From Corynespora cassiicola (taxonomy: Eukaryota; Ascomycota; Dothideomycetes; Pleosporales; Corynesporascaceae), in the NCBI GenBank assembly GCA_022059125.1, contig JAEUWY010000006.1:62001-126000 (forward strand): 64,000 nt of DNA, read 5' to 3'. Below are positions 44,379 through 53,900 of this stretch, one piece after another. Under the pieces are notes generated by a model that was given only the letters and a program-made list of their open reading frames with translations, did no database searches and had not been told where the DNA came from. Position numbers and translations under genes: made by a program. Positions within the stretch are counted from its first letter, which is position 1. Each line of letters starts with the position of its first letter.

Positions 44379-46961
44379 CTACCTCACCACTATATCGACT
44401 GTGGCAGCAAGGTTGCGCGAACTAGCACCTATGAAGCAAGTATAAGTTCCCTCATCTAATCTCCATTTTCCACCTGAATCTAGCCCACCCTTCCCTTCCA
44501 CATCAAACCAGGTGAAGGCATCGGAGCTTAGACGAATCTTCAACTCCTTCGTTTCTCCGGAAGACAGAAAAACCTTGCTAAAGGCAGCCAACGACCTTGG
44601 TGCTGCCGGGCGACCCATCTCCTCGATCTTTTTAGATGGCGAAACGTATAGTTGCACAACCTCGCTACCCGCAACGGTGCCTGTGTTGGAAATTTGGAAG
44701 CAAACCACGGCAGTAGTGTCCCATCCCATTCGGGCCACCTGGCCTTCAACCGACGCATTCTCTATTTTGAAGGAGGTATAGCTGAGACCGTATCCAAATG
44801 GCCAGAGGGGCTCAAGGCCGTGCGCATCTAACCAGCGATAACCAACCAGAACGCCCTCCCCATAAGTCGTATGATCGTTCTCAAAGTCCCCTGGAAACCA
44901 TTTATGTGAACCATGGTCTTCGATGCGTTTCGGGAATGTGATTGGCAGCTTTCCAGATGGATTTGCTACGCCGAACAAAACATCCGCCAGGGCATTGCCG
45001 CATTCTTGACCTTGGTACCATGCATGTACGATAGCAGCAGGTAGCTTTACCCAAGGCATGGCGATGGCGCATGCTGATTGAGTCACTACTATCACCTTGG
45101 AGTTGACGGCACACACTTTTTCAACAAGCTGATCTGTTTTCTTTGGCAGCGACAGGGAGGTTCGGTCTGATCCTTCGCGTTCGGTATCATTATTGTGTCC
45201 TACTACGAGCACCACGACATCAGCGTCTTTGGCGGCAGACACTGCACGATCGAGCATGGCGTCTTCGTCATGTTGCAAGAACATTCCAACTCGGATCCCA
45301 GAAAGTGTTCCAAACAAAGTGTTGTCGAGTGGTCTGATCGGAGGCGGGGTCGCCACGTTGTCTACCCTTAGCTTGTACATTTTACCTCCCTCCAAATACA
45401 TGGAGGCCAATTTCTCGATGCTCCCTGCGTTCATGAAGTTTTCGCCGATTTCCGTCCAGTCGGTATTGTCAATGAGAATTTTATCATCGATGAACAGTTT
45501 AGCCTTGCCCGTGCTGGAAAAACTCAAGTCATAGTCGCCTGACACGGTCGGTTTCAGTATTCCATGCGCTTTGTAGCTGTATGTCTTTCCCTGTAAGGAT
45601 TTTGGTACATCTCCATCGCTCATGAAAAACAGGAATGAGTCATTCCAATGACTTGTGGCCACAATATCACCCTCGAAATTGTCGCTGTCATAAAAGTCAA
45701 CTTGTAATCCTGGTAAACCAGTCTCATGTACCGTCAAACAGTCACCCACTAGAGGAGGCTGTTTGTGTGTGAATATTCCACGCTCGTACAAAATTTCGAC
45801 TTGACTATTTCTTTGACGTGCTAGCTGCGAAATTGCTTTCAATGGTGTAGAAATGTAATAAGGGTTGACCGCTGCACTGCCTGAGCCGCCTGTAGTTGGA
45901 TATTTGGTATTAGGTCCGATGACGGCCAGTTTCCTGATTTGACCTGGCTGCAGAGGAAGGATACCGCTGTTTTTCAGGAGAACAATGCCTTGAGAAGCGG
46001 CTTCGCGCACTAATCTTCGTGCCTCTGGGTTATCAGACTCGCCTTCTGGGGCTTCAGGCGTCACGTCACTAGTCCCAGATCTCGGTTGGCCCCCGGCTAA
46101 TTGGCCCGTCTTTGCCAGGAGATGAAAAAGACGTCCGACAGCAGGGTTAATGTCTCTATTTTCTGATACATCTCCACGTGCCACGGCCTTCATGAGTTCG
46201 TTTCCATATCGAATCGCTGGTCCAGGCATTTCGAGATCTGTTGAGGCCAGGATGCTCTTGACTGTATCGTTGAGTCCACCCCAATCGCTCATTACCAGAC
46301 CTTCATAACGCCATTCTTTCCGCAGAATCTCCTTGACAAGGAATTGGCTGGTATCCGCGTGCTCTCCATTTATTTTCGGGTATGATGTCATCGCTGTCCA
46401 TGGGTCGGCTCGAAGCGCCATCTTGAATGGCTTCAAATAGACTTCTCGCAGCGTCCTCTCATCAATGTGTTCATCCATATTGAATCTCCTAGTCTCTTGC
46501 TCATTTAAAACAAAATGTTTCATACAAGCTGCAACTCCTTGTTCTTGCACACCCTTGATGAATCCTGTTGCCATTCTTCCAGTCAGGTACGGATCCTCGC
46601 CAAAGTTTTCGAAATTACGGCCTCCGAATGGGGATCGACTCATATTCATCGTCGGTGCGAGCAAAACCTGCGCATTCTTGCATTTTGCTTCAAATCCTAG
46701 GAGTTGGCCGATGCGTTCCATAAGCTCTGGATTAAACGTTGCCGCGAGGGAGATGCCGCATGGTATTTGCGTAGTGGGAGTTCCATCAACCCAACGAGAT
46801 CCTCTAACTCCAGCCGGTCCATCCGTCATTTTAAGGCTGGGGATACCAAGGCGTGGGATGGAAGCAGTCTCCCACATATTTTGTCCCGACAAGAGAATAC
46901 ATTTTTCTTCTAGCGTAAGAGAGTCGAGGAGAGTCGAAATTTCCATGCTGGCTTCGCACAT
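44379..46961 (-). CDS. GH3 beta-glucosidase with PA14 domain, apparently intracellular
   Basis: 860-aa single-exon family 3 glycoside hydrolase that cleaves terminal beta-D-glucosides. The N-terminal barrel has KMTDGPAGVRG, NMSRSPFGGRNFENFGEDPYL, KHFVLNEQETRR (148-160) and the catalytic nucleophile D226 in GLVMSDWGG. The second domain carries LLKNSGILPL and GSGSAAVNPYY. A PA14 insert at about residues 405-560 (SGDYDLSFSSTGKAKLFIDD) shapes glycan specificity. The C-terminal fibronectin-III-like domain follows WPFGYGLSYTSF. No signal peptide is seen (MCEASMEISTLLDSL), so it is probably cytosolic. The first Met and the one at 46946 are both possible starts. It is convergent with the molybdoenzyme (128 bp gap) and divergent from the aldoxime dehydratase, so it sits inside the cluster. 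It could free an aglycone from an imported plant glucoside. Confidence 0.95.
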   Translation of the reverse strand: MCEASMEISTLLDSLTLEEKCILLSGQNMWETASIPRLGIPSLKMTDGPAGVRGSRWVDGTPTTQIPCGISLAATFNPELMERIGQLLGFEAKCKNAQVLLAPTMNMSRSPFGGRNFENFGEDPYLTGRMATGFIKGVQEQGVAACMKHFVLNEQETRRFNMDEHIDERTLREVYLKPFKMALRADPWTAMTSYPKINGEHADTSQFLVKEILRKEWRYEGLVMSDWGGLNDTVKSILASTDLEMPGPAIRYGNELMKAVARGDVSENRDINPAVGRLFHLLAKTGQLAGGQPRSGTSDVTPEAPEGESDNPEARRLVREAASQGIVLLKNSGILPLQPGQIRKLAVIGPNTKYPTTGGSGSAAVNPYYISTPLKAISQLARQRNSQVEILYERGIFTHKQPPLVGDCLTVHETGLPGLQVDFYDSDNFEGDIVATSHWNDSFLFFMSDGDVPKSLQGKTYSYKAHGILKPTVSGDYDLSFSSTGKAKLFIDDKILIDNTDWTEIGENFMNAGSIEKLASMYLEGGKMYKLRVDNVATPPPIRPLDNTLFGTLSGIRVGMFLQHDEDAMLDRAVSAAKDADVVVLVVGHNNDTEREGSDRTSLSLPKKTDQLVEKVCAVNSKVIVVTQSACAIAMPWVKLPAAIVHAWYQGQECGNALADVLFGVANPSGKLPITFPKRIEDHGSHKWFPGDFENDHTTYGEGVLVGYRWLDAHGLEPLWPFGYGLSYTSFKIENASVEGQVARMGWDTTAVVCFQISNTGTVAGSEVVQLYVSPSKKIEEMGRPAAPRSLAAFSKVFLSSGETKELKIRLSSDAFTWFDVEGKGGLDSGGKWRLDEGTYTCFIGASSRNLAATVDIVVR

Positions 46962-47955
46962 TAAGCCGTCCAGAGGACGTATCTGGCCAATTGATTCGGT
47001 CGTTGAGATGATGTATACCTGATTGCGAGCTGCGGAAGGCTCAGTCGAAGGTGGGGGCTTGTCTCCACCTATGGCTTACAGTCGTGATAGCATCGAGATT
47101 TCGGGTCCGGCTAGACCATGATAGCTGAGGTCAATGCCATAAATACACAGATATGTCTCTGATATCGTATTTTGCGGATATGTGTGGCTTGTGTCCATGG
47201 CTTGGGATGCACTTAGGCCTTGAGGTGGGATTGAAAAAATCGGCCCGGCTAAGTAGTCATCGCAGCCGTTCTCCGCTATCGTACAATGCTCACCCGGCTT
47301 GGAGTTCTAGCCTGTTTTGATGACAATTAAACTTCCAAAGTCTCAAACTAAGTGATTTTTCGACTCCACAATCAACTTCATTGATAAATGAGGTGGTCTC
47401 GCGCCAGCAGTCAGGCTGGGGAACGATGTTATCAAAAGTTTTGTCAAAACCCGCAACTGACCAAGGCATTGCCATCCATTTTCTTTAATTCATAAAAAAC
47501 TAGTGACATCCATATCATTCATGATTATCTCAATGGGTCTGTCTATATCTTATGCCGACGGAACCCCACCTTGGTACCTTAACCGAGGCACACTCGGCAT
47601 TGCAAACAGTCGAGTTCTTTTCGACTGCACTGTGAGTCAGAATACGATTAGGATATACCTACAGAGAAGGGCCCTTATAGTGACCAAAACTCATGTTTTC
47701 GACATCACGTGCTGCTGTTGGGGTAAGTTGCTGTCATTTTCGACAGTTTTCGCATACAGATGCCTATTCGGGTCACTAGCGTGTGGTTTGGGGTAAATGG
47801 GCAGCGTTGGGGATCATCTCAGTAAGACGCGCATCGAAAAGAACGAATCTACTACTCGGCCATTCTTTTGATCCCGATTCTCCAACAACTCACTTCTACG
47901 CCGCACATGATTACTGCTCTCTTATAGAAAGACAACATCAGGCACTCTCAGATCC
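46962..47955. promoter_or_regulatory. Divergent promoter, GH3 / aldoxime dehydratase
   Basis: About 1 kb. It contains CCGGCTA at 47107-47113 and CCGGCTAA at 47245-47251, an element repeated near other cluster genes. No gene seen in it, though a frame at 47503-47796 is open by chance. Confidence 0.5.
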
Positions 47956-49086
47956 ATGTTCAAGCGAGCCGCCAAAGCCGTCGTCATGGACAACTCTGCG
48001 CGTTTGTACCCTCTCAAGAGACCAAATAACCACAAACCACCGATTCCCCGCTGGAAGCTTAATCTTCCGGACGATCTATCAAATATATATACCGCTTACA
48101 TTGGGGTACAAAATCACTCGGCCAGCCTTGCTTCATCGGCAAGTACACGAAAAGCAGTACTAGGCATCGAATCGTGGCTCAAGAAGGAAGAAAATCTGTC
48201 TTCCCTCATTTCTGAATCTTTTACTGTCCTCAACGGTGATAAAGTCGGCAGCGTAGTATGGGTATGTTACTGGACCCAGGGGAACGATTTCAAAAATGGC
48301 ATCCAGCGGCTTTCGCTTCCTGCACTATATGCTTCCCTTGCCGAAGGGGACCGGAAATCTATAGGAATGTGGTGCGAGCGATTCACAAGTGCAGCATCGC
48401 GCATAGAGACAAACTACACAGGTCTGGATTATCTACCCGGTTTAGGGAGAATTCCAGGATCGTCGACCTCGGAGCACGACTTGACAGCGTACTGGGGTGC
48501 AGCGCGAGATCGCATACCCGACTCTGCGCATGAGCTGTTTGGGCGTGAGGATGCCTCCGTCACCGCCGTTCCGGAAGTTGCGCCAAAAGGCATAGGGCAA
48601 CACTTGGTTGGAAGCAATTACAACAACATGGTGCATATCCGCTCTGGGCAGTTTTGGGAGAATTGCTCAACCGCAGAAGCCCAGTCCTATGAGGAAAAAT
48701 TGGAACCCGCGCTGGAGAACGGCCTGGAATATCTATGGCAGAATCCAGCAGAGAGCGGAGCCATTGGTGTCAGATATCTGAGGAACACTGTTGATGGCAA
48801 TCCGAATCATGAATCACGACCGGCACGGAAAGAGACTTGTGCAGCCGGGTTTTTCAGGTCTCTTGGTGACTTGGAGCAATGGTCCAAGAAGCACCCATCA
48901 CATTTGAAGATTTATAGAGGTGCACTTCAGCACGCAAAAGAGTTTGGACCGGGGAGAAAGTTTAGAACTTGGCATGAGGTTTCAGTGTTGAAGAATTCGG
49001 AGGCCGAATTCGAGTATTTGAATTGCCGGCCTGACACTGGTGTGATCAGGTTTTTGAGATTGAGAGATTTGGAGCTTCAAGAATGA
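47956..49086 (+). CDS. Haem-containing aldoxime dehydratase (Oxd)
   Basis: Single-exon 376-aa enzyme of the aldoxime dehydratase family, which dehydrates R-CH=NOH to R-CN with haem b. Established active-site residues of bacterial Oxd all have counterparts: Arg in AYWGAARDR (R184/R186), Ser in VHIRSGQFW (S230), the proximal haem His in SKKHPSHLKIY (H313/H316) and distal catalytic His in FRTWHEVSVL (H340). GVRYLRNTVDGNPN and AAGFFRSLGDLEQW are also family-typical. The Met at 47986 (MDNSARLYPLKRP) is an equally good start. Fungal Oxd enzymes such as OxdFG are known. It is paired with the nitrilase within 7 kb, the classic aldoxime-nitrile pathway. Likely substrates are aryl- or alkyl-acetaldoximes, including indole-3-acetaldoxime, but this is not visible from sequence. 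Confidence 0.9.
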   Translation: MFKRAAKAVVMDNSARLYPLKRPNNHKPPIPRWKLNLPDDLSNIYTAYIGVQNHSASLASSASTRKAVLGIESWLKKEENLSSLISESFTVLNGDKVGSVVWVCYWTQGNDFKNGIQRLSLPALYASLAEGDRKSIGMWCERFTSAASRIETNYTGLDYLPGLGRIPGSSTSEHDLTAYWGAARDRIPDSAHELFGREDASVTAVPEVAPKGIGQHLVGSNYNNMVHIRSGQFWENCSTAEAQSYEEKLEPALENGLEYLWQNPAESGAIGVRYLRNTVDGNPNHESRPARKETCAAGFFRSLGDLEQWSKKHPSHLKIYRGALQHAKEFGPGRKFRTWHEVSVLKNSEAEFEYLNCRPDTGVIRFLRLRDLELQE

Positions 49087-49626
49087 ATTTCAGTACTTTC
49101 TTCGCCCAGCTCGGATATCTAGTTTTTTTTTAATCAACAGCTACTCAATTCTCCGTAAGCTGCATAACCAATTTCTGTTGAGAAAAAAAAAGGTTGTATT
49201 GGGCGAGATATTTGAACTCTTGGTTCTTTCGTCAATGATTCGCGAAGAGACAAAGCCGAAGATTCATAAAGCAAACATGGCATTTATTCAACATGGTGGG
49301 CACTATTTCAATGCTTTTAGAAGAACCAGCCTCCCTTATCGTCCTATCCGAAGCAAAAAGAATGTTTTGCGTTGAAATTGTTGGAGGAGATCTCTTACCC
49401 CACGTTACAAATGGCGAGTACGTCATTGCTCGTGGATTTGCCGTCGGAAAAGCGCGGTGCCCCTCTTTACCAACTGCCGCCTTACCTACCTAAGCCGCGC
49501 CAGACCTCAATGCCATTCTGAGTTAAGTTCGGCCGATATCGACATCAGTATCTATCATAAAGCACGCGATCCAGATATTGATACAATTTTGCGAGAACCT
49601 TTGCCGTCGAAAAGAATATAGGGATA
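49087..49626. promoter_or_regulatory. Promoter of the amidohydrolase gene
   Basis: About 540 bp between the aldoxime dehydratase and the M20 gene, both plus strand. A CGGCCGATATCG stretch lies near 49529. No gene seen. Confidence 0.4.
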
Positions 49627-51046
49627 ATGGCCACTCTCAGTGAAACCATCCAGTCGCACCGCCCAAATCTCGGGCCGTACGAAGAGCTCTGTACTTATCC
49701 TCGAAAATAGTTTAATATTTTGATTGGGAGCTAATATGATCACAGATAAGCACTTTCACTCACATCCTGAGCTCTCGTTCCAGGAGAAGGAAACAGCAGC
49801 AGCTATCGTGGCCCATCTTCAGAAGCTGGATGCTTACGAGGTGCACGCTGGAATTGGAGGCCATGGTGTCGCCGCTGTACTACAGAATGGGGACGGAAGA
49901 ACCATCTTGTTAAGAGCGGATATAGACGCATTGCCAGTAGAAGAGCGGAGCGACCTGCCGTACAAAAGCAAAGCAAGAATGAAGGTATATGGCCCGTATC
50001 ATTCCAAAGACGCATATTGAATATTTCAAAAGGATCTAGACGGTGTGGAAAAACCTGTCATGCATGCCTGTGGACACGATATGCACATTACGGCACTTTT
50101 GGCTGCAGCAGAGGGACTGGTCAAGGCAAAGGACAAGTGGAAAGGAACCCTCGTTCTTGTGTTTCAACCTGCAGAAGAAAGAGCTGGAGGGGCACAGGCC
50201 ATGGTTGACGACGGCTTGTATAGCAAAGTACCTGAGCCTGAACTGGCTATCGGAGCTCATGTTATGCCCTACCGAGCGGGAGTCATTGGGACAAAACATG
50301 GTCTGATGGCTTCGTCTGCTGATTCATTTCAGTACAAACGCCCTATACCGAAAATATGGCTCAAGCTGACTTTTATCTAAAGGCTTACAATTCAAGGACG
50401 ACAAGCGCATGCATCTACCCCACATATGAGCGTTGACCCCATAGTCCAAGCTGCATCCACCATCCTCCGTCTCCAATCCATTGTCTCGCGCGAAACGGCC
50501 CCTTCAGATTTCGCCGTCGTCACCGTCTCTGCAATCCATGCGGGTGAGGCGGAAAATATCATTCCCGAGAAAGCAGACCTCAAGTTAAATGTACGATGTG
50601 CAAAACCAGAGACACGCGAACAAGTGCTGTCATCTATGCGCCGCATCATTGACGCAGAAGCGACTGCCTCTGGCGCCCCATCACTCCCAACTCTTAAAGA
50701 GTCCACTCAGTTTCCGTTTCTGTTTAACGATGCAAATCTTACTAATGCGCTTGAGAAAACATTCTCTGAACATTTTGAAGTTGGCCCGCATGGTTACTCG
50801 GATGACATTGAGCGGCTGGCTGGCAGCGAAGATTTTGGAATCCTTGCTACAGCGATTGGCAAGCCTAGCTGCTTCTTCCTGTACGGGGGCTTGGATCCTG
50901 AAATGTGGGACCAGCATGAAAAGGAAGGCAGACTCAAGGAGATTCCGGGCAACCACAGTCCATTTTTCACTCCGGTCTTGCAGCCTACATTGACGGTTGC
51001 GGTCGATGGGTACTTTTGCGCGGCTCTCACCTTTTTAGCAGAGTAA
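49627..51046 (+). CDS. M20D amidohydrolase (IAA-amino acid hydrolase / aminobenzoyl-glutamate hydrolase type)
   Basis: Metallo-amidohydrolase that cleaves amino-acid conjugates or N-acyl amino acids. Four exons (49627-49690, 49746-49984, 50033-50331, 50383-51046) give 421 aa; the short first exon is recovered only by splicing, opening MATLSETIQSHRPNLGPYEELYKHFHSHPELSFQEKETA (printed in pieces: first Met-Ala-Thr, then the HSHPELSFQ block). Metal-site motifs are HACGHDMHITALL (C114, H116), PAEERAGGA, IGAHVMPYRAG and, after the third splice, GRQAHASTPH in the dimerisation lid. SVDPIVQAAS, SAIHAGEAENIIPEKADLKLNVRC and GSEDFG follow, the last carrying the C-terminal ligand region. It resembles plant ILR1-type hydrolases. 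It lies directly downstream of the aldoxime dehydratase and could release free acid from conjugates. Confidence 0.92.
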
Positions 51047-51462
51047 AAGGATCATAAATCATTGAATTCTGCATTATCGATTAGAATTTTAAGCACCACT
51101 GCTCTTCAATGTATCGCGTATTTACTTGTTCGATCTCAAAGGAAAAAGCCTTACAAAGGAAATTATACAGGTTTTCTTGGACATCCGAACATCTTCAAGA
51201 GCTGTTTCATGGCTCTCCCCTTTCAATATACTGGCCTCAACTCCCGTTCATTGTTTAGTTCTCGACTAGAACGGATTGTAATTCCTAAAAGATGCGCGAA
51301 ACGAGGTTGATGCAAAGAACGCACTTTAATGGATGAAAGAGGGAAAGAACTGTGGTTTCGCAGCATAGTTCTTGCCCATCTAAACCAAGAGGAAGCGACA
51401 CACCCTACTCCATTTAAAATCAAATATCTTGCCTCATCTTCACTCACTCCAACACCAGCTCT
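51047..51462. promoter_or_regulatory. Promoter of the TAP-family gene
   Basis: About 415 bp, AT-rich, no gene seen. Confidence 0.4.
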
Positions 51463-53201
51463 ATGTCCAACATGCCTCACATTCTACCCCTCATCATTTT
51501 CGGTGTGCTGGCTGGTGCATTAGTCTTGCCACAGACGGGCGAGACTAACAAACTTGTTCTCGGTCAGACTGTTGGCTTTTCATCAGTGGGTTTCCATCAG
51601 TTCACTCCACTCCATCAGGCACTTGTCTTCAATGAAATCATCTGATTACAAAAGTCAATCTTGTATGTAAACTGAACTGACATACATCACAGATCAAACC
51701 GTCGAGAGAGTTGCACTGGAATCCTTGCCACCAAGACAAAAGGATCTCCTGCGCAGTTCTCAAAGTACCTCTCGATTACAAGATTCCTGCTCTCGGGGAG
51801 ACCACTATCGCCTATGTAAAGTACTCCGCCAGTCACAACAAGTCAGCGATAGATGTCCTATACAACCCAGGCGGTCCAGGTGGTAGCGGAGTAGATGCTG
51901 TTATGGGGGCTGGTGGTGACATTGCGAAAAGATTGGGACCTGGTTTCAACGTCATCGGTTTCGATCCCCGTGGAGTTTCAAGGAGTGGGCCGTCATTGAC
52001 CTGCTTCCCTGGAGATCCTCAGACTCGCAGAAGGTACATGAGGACCGTGCAAAGCGAAAGTGAATCCCTACCAGAACAATTCGCGTACATGAAAGCACGT
52101 GGCGAGTTCTGCACCAAAGCCAATATCCACACCCACGCAAAGTACTGTGGGACAGTTGCAGTCGTCCAAGACATGAACAACTTCATCGATCGCAACCATG
52201 CAGCCAAAGGACTACCAGGCAAAGCCAGAATGTACTATTATGGTGCCAGCTATGGCACGGTGCTTGGCCAAACTTACGCCGCGCTTTTCCCTGAGCGCAT
52301 CGGACGGATGTTACTAGATGGGAATGTCTATGGAGTCGAGTACTACAAATCAGTCGGGCCCTCCTTTATTCACGACACAGACGCTGCTTTTGCGAGCTTC
52401 TTTGAGTAGTGCTTCAATGTTGGACCGCAACTGTGTGCTTTCTGCCGTAATTCAACATCGGCTGAGCAGATTGAGGGGCGATACATAAAGCTGCTCCAAG
52501 ACCTTCATGACGAGCCTATTATAATAGCAGATCCTGACTATTCACTGATTCCAAATGTCGTAACGGCGGAGAATATTCTTCATGAATCCTTTTCGGCAAT
52601 GTACACACCGCAATGGTCATTTCGCCACCTCGCGCTGGGTCTTGAGGCTGCGGAAGCTAACAATACGCGGATATTGGATTTCGCACTGAACGCCCTTGAA
52701 AGCGAAGCAGTCGGCTATGAAAAAGACGACAGCTCTGAAGCCTTTCTACTCATCAGGTGCATTGATTCAAGCAGGAGCTTTCCAATCAGAACTTTGAACG
52801 ACTGGATAGAAGAACGGGAGACATATCGGAGGGAAAGCTACTATGGAGCTGATATTATTGCGGTGGCCTGGATGCTCAGCTGCACAGGTTTTAACATCGT
52901 ACCTCCGGCTTCTCAGCTGTTTCTAGGGTTTAATACCAGTGGAACGCACACGAGCACACCAATACTCTTCAGAAACTCCCTCCGCGATGTCATCGCTCCG
53001 ATATCGAGCGCTCACAGGATGTCTGCCCTCTTCCCAGGATCTGCGGTACTTGCTCAGAACTCCACTGGTCATGGGATTACTTCGATTTCGAATTGCACTT
53101 CTCAGCACACCTGGGCGTACATGGCAAATGCCACGCTTCCGCCGCCTGATACCTTGTGTCAGCAGGATGTGCTGTCCTATGGTGTGCCATACAGAGAGTG
53201 A
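51463..53201 (+). pseudogene. Secreted TAP-like alpha/beta hydrolase interrupted by an in-frame TAG
   Basis: Family of tripeptidyl-aminopeptidase-like alpha/beta hydrolases. Exon 1 (51463-51585) codes a signal peptide; a 107-nt intron leads to exon 2 from 51693. The oxyanion and nucleophile regions are intact (NPGGPGGSG; FDPRGVSRSG; catalytic Ser in YYGASYGTVLGQ). At 52407-52409 a TAG follows ASFFE, yet the same frame continues without loss: CFNVGPQLCAF, then the acid in LRDVIAPISSAHRM and the His in NSTGHGITS, to the true stop at 53199-53201. Family members usually have a Cys-containing segment here, so a CAG-to-TAG (Gln to stop) change is the simplest explanation. The truncated form lacks the acid and histidine. 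Recent nonsense mutation, sequencing error, or read-through cannot be told apart. Confidence 0.8.
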
Positions 53202-53900
53202 TTTCGGTGGCTAGAATCCAATCCTAGTCAGCAAGAGACGGAACTGACGAGCATCGAGCAATTGGGGCAAATGGGCTTTGGATGTATTGTTATTCCTTTT
53301 GATTCGTATCCGTATCCGTTTACCTCTAGAGAAACACAATGGGGCAATGGGCAATGCTTAGGAGATAAAAATCAAAGTTGTGATTTGAAATATTCCACAT
53401 TCTGATGGTGGCGTGACGTTGTTTTCCTACCAAGGTACCTTATTGACAAACCGTTCACTTCCTCAATCCATGAGAGCGAGTCGCTGCAATACAGTTCCCT
53501 CCCTGTCGTGGATTTCTACGGCGACACAATCATTCTTTCGAATTGGGAGAGTTTTTATCAAACAGAAAGAGCACTGATCCGCTGTCATGATAGTATGCTA
53601 CACAGTAGACACTTGAGCTGTTGATGTACGCCGGTGAAAACCCCGAACGTCGGCGAAAAGAGCGAGTCTAGCCCCGGCTAATGGCACGGAAAAGGCACCC
53701 GGTCATGACTCGCGCGTCATCCAAGCTCCGGATTCCCTGATTTGTCGCAGCAGCTTGAGGATGTGGAGAAGCTGCGAACTTCAGTGTGATTTCTTCCTGC
53801 ATCACCATTTCCTGAATGGCGCGAACATTTGACCTATGCCCCACGGCTAGTTGAGAGTTGCATCGACCCCCGGATCTTGTCCATTGCCGATGCATCCCCC
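53202..53900. promoter_or_regulatory. Promoter of the Zn2Cys6 regulator
   Basis: About 700 bp. It contains TAGCCCCGGCTA at 53669-53680, an inverted repeat of TAGCC/GGCTA with a two-base spacer, like a zinc-cluster factor site. No gene seen. Confidence 0.5.
53669..53680. promoter_or_regulatory. Candidate zinc-cluster binding palindrome
   Basis: TAGCC-CC-GGCTA inverted repeat about 220 bases upstream of the regulator ATG. The same half-site is found in the GH3/aldoxime dehydratase promoter and, as CGGCTAGCCG, at 60479-60488. A binding factor is inferred, not shown. Confidence 0.35.

Noticed and set aside
52407..52409. Selenocysteine or programmed read-through at the TAP stop
   Set aside because: Selenocysteine uses TGA and is absent from ascomycetes. 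Read-through remains possible but there is no supporting context beyond TAG-TGC.
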